From contig OY969712.1 of the NCBI GenBank assembly GCA_963702105.1, positions 3,410,001-3,474,000 of the forward strand: DNA of 64,000 bases. The letters run 5' to 3'. This document shows, in pieces, positions 26,484 to 35,779 of this stretch. The position numbers and the translations under genes are program-made. The notes under the pieces were generated by a model that did no database searches, had not been told where the DNA came from, and worked only from the letters and a program-made list of their open reading frames with translations. Numbering within the stretch: the stretch's first letter is position 1; each line of letters starts with the position of its first letter. This stretch comes from ZC4RG20 sp963702105. GTDB lineage: Bacteria > Pseudomonadota > Gammaproteobacteria > Steroidobacterales > Rariloculaceae.

Positions 26484-27614
26484 CTAATACGCGGGCCAGA
26501 CGATCCTGAAGACGACGAGCGTAGCCTGAGCGCCGGCGGCGCACGCCAGTGCGCGTGAAAGCGAGAGGCCTCTTAGTCTGCTTCCGACCTCGGTGGACAG
26601 GAACCAAAACGGCATCGCCCAGAGGAAGGCGGTTCCCCAATGCATCTGAAGCGCCGTTCCGTCGAGGGCGGCCAGCAGGAACATCATTAGCATCGGCCCC
26701 CAAGCATGGATGAGCCAAAACCGACGAATGCGGGGATCGGCCGGCGTTGAACGGTCGAGGCGGCCGCCCTCTTTGAGTGCGTACATGATTCGCAGCATCA
26801 CGATGGCTGGAACCGTACGCCAAAGCTCGTCGGCGAAGAAGCTCAGGATATCCTTCGGGCGACCGACGAGCGGGACCTTCGCCAGAAGTTCGGTTGCGGC
26901 GTAGGAGAAGGTCGGAAAGTCGTTTCGCACGAGCCAGACGACATGAGGCGCGAACAGGGCCGCCGCAACGAGGGATGCCGTCGACAACCCTGCGATTCGT
27001 GAGCGCAGCGGCAAGGAATTCGAGCCGGCCACGTACGCCGCATTGCAGAGAATCGGAAGCCCCATCTGATACTTGCTGAGCAGCCCGGCGCCCCACGCGG
27101 CTCCGAGGGCCACCCACCATACATTGCGGCCCGAGGTACTTGCCCGCCACGTGCACAGCATGGCAGCGCCGTTCGCGACCAGGAGCGCCGTGTTGTTGTT
27201 ATAGAGGTGCAGACGTTCCGTATAGAAGGTGATGCAGGTCATCGCGAGAACGCCTATCCAAGCACGCGCCGGCCCAAGCGTGGCATTCCCGACCCACCAC
27301 GCGAACAGCATAGCAGCTGCAACGCAGGCGGCGCCCATCCAATAGACGAGTGCCGTACTCGACGGAATCACCTGTTCGACGGCGAATAGCACGAGGCTCG
27401 GTAAGGGCGGATGCTTGCTGTAGCCGAGAGCAGGATGCGCGGCCTGGAGCAAGTGCTCGACATCGTCCGGGTGCGGAACTTCGTGAAAGGCGAGTGCTTC
27501 AACGGCCCAGAAGCCGAAGTAGACGACCAGGTAGGCTGCAAACGCCGGCAGCAATGCGCGAGGCGGCAGCGAGCGGTTCGCAGCCCATGCCTCGGGTCGC
27601 AAATTCGATCTCAC
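26484..27614 (-). CDS. GT39/PMT-like membrane glycosyltransferase
   Basis: This 376-residue multi-helix protein has about nine membrane segments. The first periplasmic loop has VPHPDDVEHL and GYSKHPPLPSL, matching the acidic/His-Pro-Pro motifs of ArnT/PMT-type enzymes, which use polyprenyl-phosphate sugars. It is shorter than full ArnT (about 550 residues) and lacks a large C-terminal periplasmic domain, as in compact PMT_2 proteins. The likely role is transfer of a lipid-linked sugar to an envelope acceptor. The GTG start at 27614 is tentative. It precedes the GT4 gene by about 95 bases on the same strand and may share a transcript. Confidence 0.8.
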   Translation of the reverse strand: MRSNLRPEAWAANRSLPPRALLPAFAAYLVVYFGFWAVEALAFHEVPHPDDVEHLLQAAHPALGYSKHPPLPSLVLFAVEQVIPSSTALVYWMGAACVAAAMLFAWWVGNATLGPARAWIGVLAMTCITFYTERLHLYNNNTALLVANGAAMLCTWRASTSGRNVWWVALGAAWGAGLLSKYQMGLPILCNAAYVAGSNSLPLRSRIAGLSTASLVAAALFAPHVVWLVRNDFPTFSYAATELLAKVPLVGRPKDILSFFADELWRTVPAIVMLRIMYALKEGGRLDRSTPADPRIRRFWLIHAWGPMLMMFLLAALDGTALQMHWGTAFLWAMPFWFLSTEVGSRLRGLSLSRALACAAGAQATLVVFRIVWPAY

Positions 27615-27749
27615 ACGTTCCGCGTCTGAGCGCCCCGCAACTCTCCTGTTGAATGGACGGAATCCGGAGAAAAAACCTTCGCACGAGCCGCTCGCGCAGC
27701 CGAGGAACGCGCCGACTTGCTTCGATCCCGCCCCGGCGAGAAACGCGGC

Positions 27750-30221
27750 CTATTCGTAACGCAGCGCCTCGAGCGGATCGACGCGGCTCGCGCGGGCTGC
27801 CGGCAGCCAGGCGGCTGCCAATGCAACGAGAGCCAAAACAACCGGCACGGCGAGGAACACGGCGACGTCGCGCGGCTTGACGTCGAACAGGAACACGGCC
27901 AGTAATGTCCCGGCGTAGAAGGCGGCGATGAGCCCGACGACGATACCGACGCCGACGAGCCGCATGGCTTGGGCGACGACCATGCTCCGGACGCGTCTCG
28001 CCTCCGCCCCGAGCGCCATGCGGATGCCGATCTCCTGCGTGCGCTGCTGAACCGAATAGGCCATGAGACCATAGATCCCGATGGCGGCCAGCAGCAGGGC
28101 CGAGCCGCCAAAAATGCTCATGAGGATCATGTTGAGGCGCTCGCTCGACGTGGAAATCGAGACCACCTGATCCATGGTTTGCACGCTCGTCACGGGCAGG
28201 CCCGTTGCCTGGCGAAGCTTGTCCTGAATGGTCTTCGATAGCGCGCCCGGTTCCGCTTGTGTCCGCACGATCCAGGCAAGGGGCGCGATTTGCATGTTGA
28301 GCGCATTCAGGGCATCCGGCATCTGCGCCTGCGGCACGTACACGGTCGGGCTGGGGTCGTTGTTCAGCCCATTGGCTCGGACGTCGCCGACGATCCCGAT
28401 GATCTGCCGCACCGGCTCCGTGGCGAGCTGCTTCATGTTCGCGGCGCCGCCCCCGATCAGCAGGCGGTCCTGCAGCGGGTCCGCTCCCTTCTGCCAGTAG
28501 CGTTTTGCGAGCGCTTGATTGATGACTACCACGGGCGGCGCCGCCGCATCGTCGCGGTCGGTGAAATCGCGCCCCGCAACGACCGGCACGCCGAAAGTCT
28601 TGAAGTATCCGGGCAGGGTCACAACGTAACTCGCGCCTCCCGTGAACGGCCCTTTGTTCTGCCTGCCGACGATATTGAACGGCAGGCCATAGCCGCCTTG
28701 CAGGGGTACGCAGCAGGTTGCCGTCGCATCGGTGACGCCCGGAATCGCCCGTAGCTGAGCGAGTGCCGCGCGGGCCGTTTCCTCGACGCCGGCGGAGGTC
28801 AGGAAGCGCTGACCCGACATAGACGTGCGCATGACCAGGACGTGGTCCGGATCGAACCCGGGATCGACGCGTGCCAGCGCCAGAGACGTGCGGATCATGA
28901 GTCCCGCGCCCACCAGCAGCATGACCGCGAGCGCCGCTTCAAGCATCACGAACACCGAACGGGCTTTGTTCTTGCGGAAACCGCCGCCGGACCGGCTGGC
29001 GGAGTCCTTGATGATGGTGCTGAGATCGGTACGCGACCCCGCGAGGGCCGGTACGAGACCGAAAAGCGTGCCCGTGGCCAGAGATAGCGCCAGCGTGAAA
29101 GTCACCACGCGCCAATCCATGCCGAGCAACGAACCTTCCGGTCCGAGGCGCGGGAGCCCGGCAGTGTTGACCGTCAAGAGCGCTCGCATGCCGATGAATC
29201 CGGCCACAAGGCCCAGCACGCCGCCGGCGAGCGAAAGCAGCACGCTTTCCGTCAGCAGCTGGCGAACCAGGCGCCCGCGCCGCGCCCCGAGCGCCGAGCG
29301 AATCGCGATTTCGCGGCTCCGGCTCGTCGCACGCACGAGAAGCAGGTTCGCGACGTTGGCGCAAGCGATGAGCAGCACGAACGCCACGGCGCCGAACATC
29401 ACGAACAGCGAGGTCCGCGCGCTCGGATTGACGATTGCATCCTGGAGGGTCGCGACGGTAAATCCCACGCCGTTCTGCATTGCGTCCGGGAAACGCTCCC
29501 GGTAGGCGGCCGCGGAGGCCTCAAGCTCGGCCTGCGCCTGCCCCAGCGTCACGCCCGGCTTCAGCCGCGCGGCAACGGCGAAATAGTGCCCTTGGTCCTT
29601 CGTCGTGGGCGCGAGCTGAAACGGGGTCCACAACTCGGCGTCCCCGAACTGGCGAACATCGAAGCCTCGATTCACGACGCCGACGATCGTGTATACGTCA
29701 CCGCTCAAAGTCAGGGGCTTACCGAGCACGTCCGGGTCGCCGGCGAGATGCTGCTTCCAGAAAACGTACGCGAGCACGGCGACCTTCGGCCCGTCCGGCA
29801 GGTCCTCCTCCTTCGTGAACGGGCGGCCGAGGACGAACCGTGCGCCGAAGAGACGAAAATAGGCTTCGGAGACCTGCCCCGCCGCTATGCGCTCGGGCTT
29901 GTCTGCGCTCGTATAGTTCAGGGCGTTGGTCCTGTAGGCCGCGACGTCCTGGAGCACGTCCGTCTGCGCCCGCCAATACATGAACTTTGCGGGAGAAGCG
30001 GCCGGACTGGGCGGCTGCCCCTTGGCGCTGTTCATGAGGCTCACGATTCGATCCGGGTCCGGAAACGGCAGGGGCTTGAGCAAAACTGCGTTCACCACCG
30101 AGAAGATTGCCGTATTGACGCCGATGCCCAGCGTGAGCACGGCGACGATTGTGACGGCGAACCCGGGGCTCTCGCGAAAGATTCTGAGGGCGTATTTGAG
30201 ATCCTGTGCCAGGTGTTGCAT
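27750..30221 (-). CDS. ADOP-type FtsX/MacB-like permease
   Basis: This protein has 823 residues from the ATG at 30219-30221 (GAGG just upstream). An in-frame extension to 30356 lacks the family's conserved beginning. The sequence opens with QDLKYALRIFRESPGF, as in ADOP proteins. It has two MacB-like periplasmic domains (about 50-250 and 470-650), each followed by FtsX permease helices (SREIAIRSALGARRGRLVRQLL; TQEIGIRMALGAEARRVRSMVV). Duplicated permeases of this kind usually work with an MacB-like ATPase encoded elsewhere to export or sense envelope substrates. No ATPase gene is adjacent here. The substrate is unknown. Confidence 0.9.
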   Translation of the reverse strand: MQHLAQDLKYALRIFRESPGFAVTIVAVLTLGIGVNTAIFSVVNAVLLKPLPFPDPDRIVSLMNSAKGQPPSPAASPAKFMYWRAQTDVLQDVAAYRTNALNYTSADKPERIAAGQVSEAYFRLFGARFVLGRPFTKEEDLPDGPKVAVLAYVFWKQHLAGDPDVLGKPLTLSGDVYTIVGVVNRGFDVRQFGDAELWTPFQLAPTTKDQGHYFAVAARLKPGVTLGQAQAELEASAAAYRERFPDAMQNGVGFTVATLQDAIVNPSARTSLFVMFGAVAFVLLIACANVANLLLVRATSRSREIAIRSALGARRGRLVRQLLTESVLLSLAGGVLGLVAGFIGMRALLTVNTAGLPRLGPEGSLLGMDWRVVTFTLALSLATGTLFGLVPALAGSRTDLSTIIKDSASRSGGGFRKNKARSVFVMLEAALAVMLLVGAGLMIRTSLALARVDPGFDPDHVLVMRTSMSGQRFLTSAGVEETARAALAQLRAIPGVTDATATCCVPLQGGYGLPFNIVGRQNKGPFTGGASYVVTLPGYFKTFGVPVVAGRDFTDRDDAAAPPVVVINQALAKRYWQKGADPLQDRLLIGGGAANMKQLATEPVRQIIGIVGDVRANGLNNDPSPTVYVPQAQMPDALNALNMQIAPLAWIVRTQAEPGALSKTIQDKLRQATGLPVTSVQTMDQVVSISTSSERLNMILMSIFGGSALLLAAIGIYGLMAYSVQQRTQEIGIRMALGAEARRVRSMVVAQAMRLVGVGIVVGLIAAFYAGTLLAVFLFDVKPRDVAVFLAVPVVLALVALAAAWLPAARASRVDPLEALRYE

Positions 30222-30556
30222 TGCGGCCTCGGCTCCAGTTCCGTGCCGATCATCCCTCCCGGCGCTTTGGCCCGCAAGCAGGGCGGGGCCGAAATCGACC
30301 TTGTACCCGCCGCGTGTGAGGCCGCCCAGGGGCCGTCCTTCTGGACGCAGGATCATTGCCTCAGTGGGATGATGGCCGCACGCGCCGTAAGACGAAGAAA
30401 CAAATGCCCCTTGTTGACTCTCTCCCGGTTAGGGCCTAGCCTACTGCTACTCTCGTCGCCGGCGCGGAACCATCATCACTGAGCGCGTTTTCCTCGCTGG
30501 CGGATTCCACTACCCCGCGCTCAAGCCGGGCAAGAGCTCTCCTTAAGGAAGGCGAA
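30222..30556. other. Divergent intergenic region (335 bp)
   Basis: It separates the leftward permease from the rightward KaiC operon and should hold both promoters. No confident promoter hexamers and no further gene were recognised. The open frame running into 30356 on the minus strand is an unlikely N-terminal extension of the permease. Confidence 0.45.
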
Positions 30557-30658
30557 ATGCTCGAGTCCATCGAAGACAGCTGGACCTCGGAGGCTTCCGG
30601 GTCGGCCCGGCGTCCACAACGCGACCGTGCGGCAATGTTGAGCGGTCAGCAGGGATAG
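30557..30658 (+). CDS. Possible 33-residue leader peptide of the KaiC operon
   Basis: AAGGAAGG (30545-30552) lies four bases before an ATG that opens a 33-codon frame ending TAG three bases before the ATG of the next gene. The peptide starts MLESIEDSWTSEA, is hydrophilic and Ser/Arg-rich, and has no recognised relative. The strong ribosome site and the tight stop-to-start spacing suggest it is translated and coupled to the downstream gene. It could equally be chance. Confidence 0.4.
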   Translation: MLESIEDSWTSEASGSARRPQRDRAAMLSGQQG

Positions 30659-30661
30659 CTC

Positions 30662-31129
30662 ATGGCCGATGACAACTTCCACAGCGCCGCGGTCGAGCTC
30701 TGGGTCGAGCGCGCCGCAAGCGGTCTCTCCGCCGCGGAGACACTCGCAAATTTCGACGAGGCCTTCAGCGCCCTGTGGCGGCGATCGGCCCGGACCCTTG
30801 GCGACGTTACGTTAATGGCGATCGCCGATCGCGTGTTGCACGATGCCGCCGCCAAGTTCCCCCTGCTCCCGCCATTGACGGTGGATTCGAACGGCCTGCG
30901 CTCCGAGCAGCTGCGTGCGCAAGCCGCCGAATTGGGTCAGAAGCAGGCCCTGGAGGCATCACGATTCGTTTTGGAGGAGTTCCTGACGGTGCTCAGCACC
31001 CTGGTGGCCGACGTCCTCACGCCCGCACTCCATGCCGAGCTCGCGCAGGTGACGCTCGAACAAGCCACCCGGCGGAAACAGACGCATGAGGACCCGGTGC
31101 AGCCCCGGCCCGATAGGGTGGCGAAATAA
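30662..31129 (+). CDS. Small helical protein co-encoded with the KaiC-like ATPase
   Basis: This 155-residue soluble protein is predicted to be almost wholly alpha-helical. It has no signal peptide and no recognised domain. Its motifs include DEAFSALWRRSARTLGDVTLMAIADRV and SRFVLEEFLTVLSTLVADVLTPALHAEL, amphipathic helices that could form a four-helix bundle. Its stop codon TAA overlaps the ATG of the KaiC-like gene by one base (TAATG), so the two are translationally coupled. That spacing and the helical build suggest a partner or adaptor of the ATPase, perhaps carrying input to it as KaiB or KaiA do in cyanobacteria. No sequence similarity to KaiA or KaiB is apparent. Confidence 0.65.
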   Translation: MADDNFHSAAVELWVERAASGLSAAETLANFDEAFSALWRRSARTLGDVTLMAIADRVLHDAAAKFPLLPPLTVDSNGLRSEQLRAQAAELGQKQALEASRFVLEEFLTVLSTLVADVLTPALHAELAQVTLEQATRRKQTHEDPVQPRPDRVAK

Positions 31130-33303
31130 TGACGCAGACAATTTCACGTTTGAAAACGGGTGTGCGCAATCTCGACGAACTCCTCGAGGGCGGCCTGCCG
31201 CGGGGATCGGTGAGCATCATCGCCGGACCGCCGGGTGCGGGCAAAACGGTGCTCGCGCAACAGATATGCTTTCACAGCGCATCGGCCGATCGCCGCGCGC
31301 TCTACTTCAGCACCCTGTCCGAGCCGACCGCCAAGACGCTGCGCTATCTGAGCCAGTTCTCATTCTTCGAAGCAGGCAAGCTGGAGCACGACATACAGTT
31401 CATCGACCTCGGCGTCATGCTGCGCACACAAGGGCTCGCGAGCAGCGCCGACCTCGTCATGGGGCATGTCCGCGATGCGAGGCCGGCCATCGTCGTGATC
31501 GACAGCTTCCGGGTGTTCGACGATCTCTCGGCCTCCCGTGAGGACCTGCGCAAGTTCGGTTACGAGCTCGCCGTCAACCTCATGGCGTGGGAGGCGACCT
31601 CGTTCCTCATCGGGGAATTCGGCCCGCTCGACATCGCCACGAATCCTCTGTTCTCGATTGTCGACGGCATGATCACCCTGCGCCAACGCGAGCAGTCGGG
31701 CGAGCAGCAGCGTTATATCCAGGTCGTCAAGATGCGCGGCACGAACCACAGCCGCGACGAGCATTCGTTCACGATCTCCCATAGTGGCATCGAAGTGTTC
31801 GCGCCCCGTGTGTCCATCCAACGGGAGGAGCTCGCGGAGCGGCCGCTTCGCCTCGCCACCGGCGTCTCGAAACTCGACGACCTCCTCGGAGAAGGCATCC
31901 CGCGCGGCTCTAGCCTGCTCGTCGCCGGCGTGGCCGGCACGGGTAAGTCCGTGCTGTCGCTCGAGTTCATTTACCGCGGCGCCCAGCGAGGCGAGAAAGG
32001 CATCGTGTTCTCCTTCGAGGAAACCGCAGAACGGCTTCGCGCAAGCGCCCGCGGCCTCGGCTGGGATCTCGAAGCCGAGATCGGGCGCGGGATGGTCGAG
32101 GTGGTCTTCATCCCGCAGCCCAATATCATGGTCGAGGCGCATCTCCTGATGATGCGCCGGCGTATCGAATCCATGGGTGCGCAGCGCGTCGTGATCGACT
32201 CGCTGTCGGTATTCCTGCACAAGATCAAAGACCCACAGCTTGCCCGGGAAAAGACTTTTCAGCTCTGCAGCATCGTGCAAAACGCGCAGGCGGTCGGTTT
32301 CTTCGTCACCGACATTCCTTACGGCTCGACCCAAATCAGCCGCTTCGGTGTGGAAGAAACGGTGGTCGACGGCGTCCTACTGCTGACATCTGTCGAGGAA
32401 GGCTTCGAGCGCCAGCGCTATCTCGAAATTTACAAATTGAGGAATACGGCTCACCTCAAGGGGCGCCATAGCCTCACGATCGGGCCCGGCGGCATCACCA
32501 TTTACCCCCGCTACGACGTCGCCGCCGCGTTCGCAGGGCCGCCGACGTCCTTCGAGCCCGCGACACGCCTGCGGTCCGGCGTTCCCGGCCTCGACGCGCT
32601 GCTCGGCGGCGGGCCGTTGGAGCGCAGCGTCACGCTGGTTGCCGGCAGCGCCGGTATCGGCAAGAGCACCCTCGCTCTGCAATTCATTGCCGAAGGCACG
32701 ACGCGCGGCGAGCCGGGCCTCTACCTCACGCTGGAGGAAGGGCCGGAGCAGATCCTCAAAGCCGCGGACGGCTTGGGTATCCCGCTAAGGGAGGCCGTCG
32801 CGAGCGGCTTGGTCGAAGTCATCTACATCGCGCGGGAAGGCGTCCGGCCTAGCCAACTACTATCCTTTCTCACGGACAAGATTCGCGCGCAAGGGACGCG
32901 TCGTCTGGCACTCGACGGGGTCAACTATCTCGGTGCCGAAAGCATGACCCGCAGCGTATTGCGCCGCCACCTCGTCGCGCTCGTCTCGCGCTTCAAGGCC
33001 CTCGGCGTCACCACGTTGCTCACCCTCGAATCCGTATCGCTATTTTCTACGGAGAGCATCACCTCGCAGCGCTTTTCGGCGGTGGCGGACAACCTTATCG
33101 TGCTGCGCTACCTCCCCCTGCCTGGCGAGAGGAAGCCGACGGTGTCCGTCATCAAGACGCGCGGCAGCGCTCACGACTTCGGAACCTATCTCTTCAGCAT
33201 CGGATCCGGCGGCGCGCGGGTAGGGCCGAGGACGGACGCGACCGACGGGCCGACGCCGGCTGATACCCGCGAAGACAATCGGCACGAACGTCCAGGCTCT
33301 TGA
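31129..33303 (+). CDS. KaiC-like ATPase with three tandem RecA-type domains
   Basis: This 724-residue cytoplasmic protein carries three KaiC domains with Walker A motifs GPPGAGKT (33-40), GVAGTGKS (267-274) and GSAGIGKS (506-513). Each opens with an LxTGVxxLDxLL-like strand. Walker B strands read IVVIDSFRVF, RVVIDSLSVF and RLALDGVNYL. Domains 2 and 3 keep the paired catalytic glutamates (FSFEETAERL, LTLEEGPEQI); domain 1 has STLSEP with only one. Aligned to the cyanobacterial Ser431-Thr432 phosphosite, domain 3 has Ser-Ala, domain 2 Glu-Thr and domain 1 Phe-Ser. Canonical KaiC has two domains. The gene is coupled to the helical protein upstream and followed 54 bases later by a hybrid kinase. 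Non-clock, signalling-type KaiC is most likely. Confidence 0.9.
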   Translation: MTQTISRLKTGVRNLDELLEGGLPRGSVSIIAGPPGAGKTVLAQQICFHSASADRRALYFSTLSEPTAKTLRYLSQFSFFEAGKLEHDIQFIDLGVMLRTQGLASSADLVMGHVRDARPAIVVIDSFRVFDDLSASREDLRKFGYELAVNLMAWEATSFLIGEFGPLDIATNPLFSIVDGMITLRQREQSGEQQRYIQVVKMRGTNHSRDEHSFTISHSGIEVFAPRVSIQREELAERPLRLATGVSKLDDLLGEGIPRGSSLLVAGVAGTGKSVLSLEFIYRGAQRGEKGIVFSFEETAERLRASARGLGWDLEAEIGRGMVEVVFIPQPNIMVEAHLLMMRRRIESMGAQRVVIDSLSVFLHKIKDPQLAREKTFQLCSIVQNAQAVGFFVTDIPYGSTQISRFGVEETVVDGVLLLTSVEEGFERQRYLEIYKLRNTAHLKGRHSLTIGPGGITIYPRYDVAAAFAGPPTSFEPATRLRSGVPGLDALLGGGPLERSVTLVAGSAGIGKSTLALQFIAEGTTRGEPGLYLTLEEGPEQILKAADGLGIPLREAVASGLVEVIYIAREGVRPSQLLSFLTDKIRAQGTRRLALDGVNYLGAESMTRSVLRRHLVALVSRFKALGVTTLLTLESVSLFSTESITSQRFSAVADNLIVLRYLPLPGERKPTVSVIKTRGSAHDFGTYLFSIGSGGARVGPRTDATDGPTPADTREDNRHERPGS

Positions 33304-33357
33304 GCACCCAGGCGCGTGACGCACCTGTTTACGAACACGCACGAGGTGGGGAATCCA

Positions 33358-35529
33358 ATGGGGAAATCTCGCGGAATTGCCGATGAGGGCACCGCCTGGC
33401 CGGCCGACGGGCCGCCGCCCTCGCACCTTAGTTACCTGTACGAGATCAGCAAACTGCTCACGCGCTTCGAAAGCGCCGAACTCACGCTCCCCGGCGTCCT
33501 CGGCTTCGTCGCGAAGGCGCTGCGGGTGCGCAACGCCATTCTGATTCTCGAGCGAGGGGCCCGGTCCCCGCGGACGCTGCTTTGGTCACCGGCGCAATCC
33601 ACGGACCCCGCGCGTCTGCGCACCGCGCAGGCGCGCGCCGAAAGGGCGCACGCCTACTTGTGCCGCCGAGGCGACGTCGCCGATGCACGCAACGGCGGTT
33701 CGCCCCGCCAAATCGGACTGCAGCCGGCGGAGCCCGTCGCGCAAGGGGGTGATTCCCGCCACTTTCTGCTTATTCCCCTGGCTGTCGGCCACGCTCCGGT
33801 CTTCGGTACCTTCCAGCTCGAATGCCTCGAGCGGCCGCGGGAGTCGGATCTCCTTTTCTTCAACGCGGTTGCCAATCAGCTTGCGGTCGCCCTCGATCGC
33901 CGCACCGAGATCGATAAGAGACAGGCAACAATGGCCGCCGCAAAGATCCGCGCCGAGGAAGAGCGAGACGTCGCCGAAGACATGAGAAGCCGTTACGAAG
34001 GCCTCGTAGACCACCTCGACCACGCGTTCGTCTGGGAAGCCGACCCCACGACATTGCAAGTCCTTTACGCCAGCGCGCATGCGAAAGCGATGCTCGGTTT
34101 TGCGCCCGAGCGCTGGCTCAGCGGTCCGGACTTCTGGAAGATGCGAGTCCATCCCGAAGATCGCGACAAATTCGAAGATATGCTCCGCAAGACGGCTGCG
34201 ACCAAAGCCGACCAACGGTGCGACCACCGCTGCATCACGGCTGCCGGCCGCACGGTCTGGCTGCATACGGGAGTCCATCTGGCGCCCCGTAATGGTAGAG
34301 CTTCACGCCTCCAGGGCATATCGGTCGATGTCACCGCGACTAAACAGTCGGAGATGGCCCTGCGGGACGCCGACAGCCGCAAGAACGAATTCCTGGCGAT
34401 GCTGGCGCACGAACTGCGCAGCCCGCTGGCCCCGATCGCCAACGCCGCCCATCTGCTGTGCTTGCAAGAGGCGGACAATGCGGCGCGGCAGCAGGCCGCG
34501 GCCATCGTGGAGCGGCAGACGAGACGGCTCGCGCGGCTCATCGAGGACCTTCTCGACGTCTCGCGCATCACTTCCGGCAAGATTCCCCTGCGCTTTGCGC
34601 ACGTCTCGATCGGCGATGTCGTGCAGGGTGCCATCGAAATAGTGCGGCCCTGGATCGACACGCACCATCATGTGCTCACCGTTTCGGTGCCCACCGAACC
34701 GATCTGGGTAGCGGGCGACGCGCTCCGACTCGAACAGGTTGTTCAGAATTTGCTTACCAATGCAGTGAAATACACGGACGACGGCGGCGACGTTGAGGTA
34801 AGCGTTCAACACGAAGGCACCGAGGCGGTGCTGCGGGTGACGGACACCGGCCTCGGCATCGCTCCGGACCTTTTGCCGCATGTGTTCGATCTGTTCACTC
34901 AAGCCGAAAGCTCGCTCGACCGGGCACGCGGCGGGCTAGGGATCGGTTTGGCGCTGGTGCAGCGCCTGGTCGCCATGCACAACGGCACGATCGGGGTCCG
35001 CAGCGTCGTCGGCCAAGGCACCGAATTCACCGTTCGCCTGCCGGCGGTTCCGGCCGCACAGCCGGAATCGCGCCGCGACGCCGCCCAACCGGTCGGCTCG
35101 CCCTCCCTCCGAGTGCTGGTGGTCGACGACGACGTTGACAGCGCTCGGAGCTTGGCGATGCTGCTCGAGGCGTGCGGACATTTCGTTTCCATAGCTCACG
35201 ACGGACGATCGGCGCTCCGCGAAGCCGGCGAATTCCACCCGCAAGCCGTCTTCTTGGATATCGGCCTGCCGGATCTCGACGGATACGAAGTCGCGAAGCG
35301 TATGCGCAAACTTGCTGGACTGGATGACGCAGAACTCGTTGCCTTGACAGGCTACGGGCACGCGGGCGATCTGCGGCGATCGCGAGAAGCGGGCTTCGAC
35401 CGACACTTGGTCAAGCCTGGCGACTTCTCGCAGATGAAGCGGATCCTACTGGAAGTCTCTGCAGGCGCCGATTCACCGCGTCGGCGAGAGACTCGGCGGA
35501 GAAGCTCGCCCGAGGAATCGCCTCTCTAA
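33358..35529 (+). CDS. Soluble hybrid histidine kinase (GAF-PAS-HisKA-HATPase-REC)
   Basis: This protein has 723 residues from the ATG at 33358, which GAGGTGGGG precedes; an upstream GTG at 33316 is less likely. No membrane segment or signal is present. Domains in order: GAF-like sensor (about 25-190), short coiled coil, PAS/PAC (about 205-330; WLHTGVHLAPRNGR), HisKA with phospho-acceptor His351 (LAHELRSPLAP), HATPase (N-box NLLTNAVKYTDD, DTGLGIAPDLL, GGLGIGLALVQRL), and a C-terminal receiver with Asp634 (VFLDIGLPD) and the acidic start VLVVDDDVDS. It probably reads an intracellular cue and relays phosphate to its own receiver. The location right after the KaiC-like gene suggests both belong to one signalling pathway. 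No output regulator is encoded nearby. Confidence 0.9.
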   Translation: MGKSRGIADEGTAWPADGPPPSHLSYLYEISKLLTRFESAELTLPGVLGFVAKALRVRNAILILERGARSPRTLLWSPAQSTDPARLRTAQARAERAHAYLCRRGDVADARNGGSPRQIGLQPAEPVAQGGDSRHFLLIPLAVGHAPVFGTFQLECLERPRESDLLFFNAVANQLAVALDRRTEIDKRQATMAAAKIRAEEERDVAEDMRSRYEGLVDHLDHAFVWEADPTTLQVLYASAHAKAMLGFAPERWLSGPDFWKMRVHPEDRDKFEDMLRKTAATKADQRCDHRCITAAGRTVWLHTGVHLAPRNGRASRLQGISVDVTATKQSEMALRDADSRKNEFLAMLAHELRSPLAPIANAAHLLCLQEADNAARQQAAAIVERQTRRLARLIEDLLDVSRITSGKIPLRFAHVSIGDVVQGAIEIVRPWIDTHHHVLTVSVPTEPIWVAGDALRLEQVVQNLLTNAVKYTDDGGDVEVSVQHEGTEAVLRVTDTGLGIAPDLLPHVFDLFTQAESSLDRARGGLGIGLALVQRLVAMHNGTIGVRSVVGQGTEFTVRLPAVPAAQPESRRDAAQPVGSPSLRVLVVDDDVDSARSLAMLLEACGHFVSIAHDGRSALREAGEFHPQAVFLDIGLPDLDGYEVAKRMRKLAGLDDAELVALTGYGHAGDLRRSREAGFDRHLVKPGDFSQMKRILLEVSAGADSPRRRETRRRSSPEESPL

Positions 35530-35629
35530 TATAGCCGCCCCAAAAGGGTACGGTCTGCCGCGGCATGTCACCGCACTGTATATAACCGAGCCATCCAGCG
35601 ATCCATGCCGGATTCTCCATCCGGAACGG

Positions 35630-35764
35630 ATGACCTTTGTCCGCATCCCCCGAATGGGCATGCAATTCTACGCCAATGGTACGTTGAAAGGCATGATCGA
35701 TGGGGACGAATTTTCGAACGTCTTTCTGTCGATTTGGTTCGGCAACTCGACGGTCGCCACGTAG
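35630..35764 (+). pseudogene. C-terminal remnant of a chalcone-isomerase-like protein
   Basis: A 44-codon frame encodes MTFVRIPRMGMQFYANG, then LKGMIDGDEFSNVFLSIWFGN and stops. The NG-x-x-x-G-x-I-x-GxxF-x-x-x-xLxIWxG layout matches the C-terminal half of bacterial chalcone-isomerase-like proteins, which normally have about 190 residues and end a few residues after IWLG. The larger N-terminal part is absent; upstream sequence belongs to the kinase end and a short unrelated spacer. It is best read as a decayed fragment and lies between convergent genes. Confidence 0.4.
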
Positions 35765-35779
35765 GCGCAGCCGTCGGGC

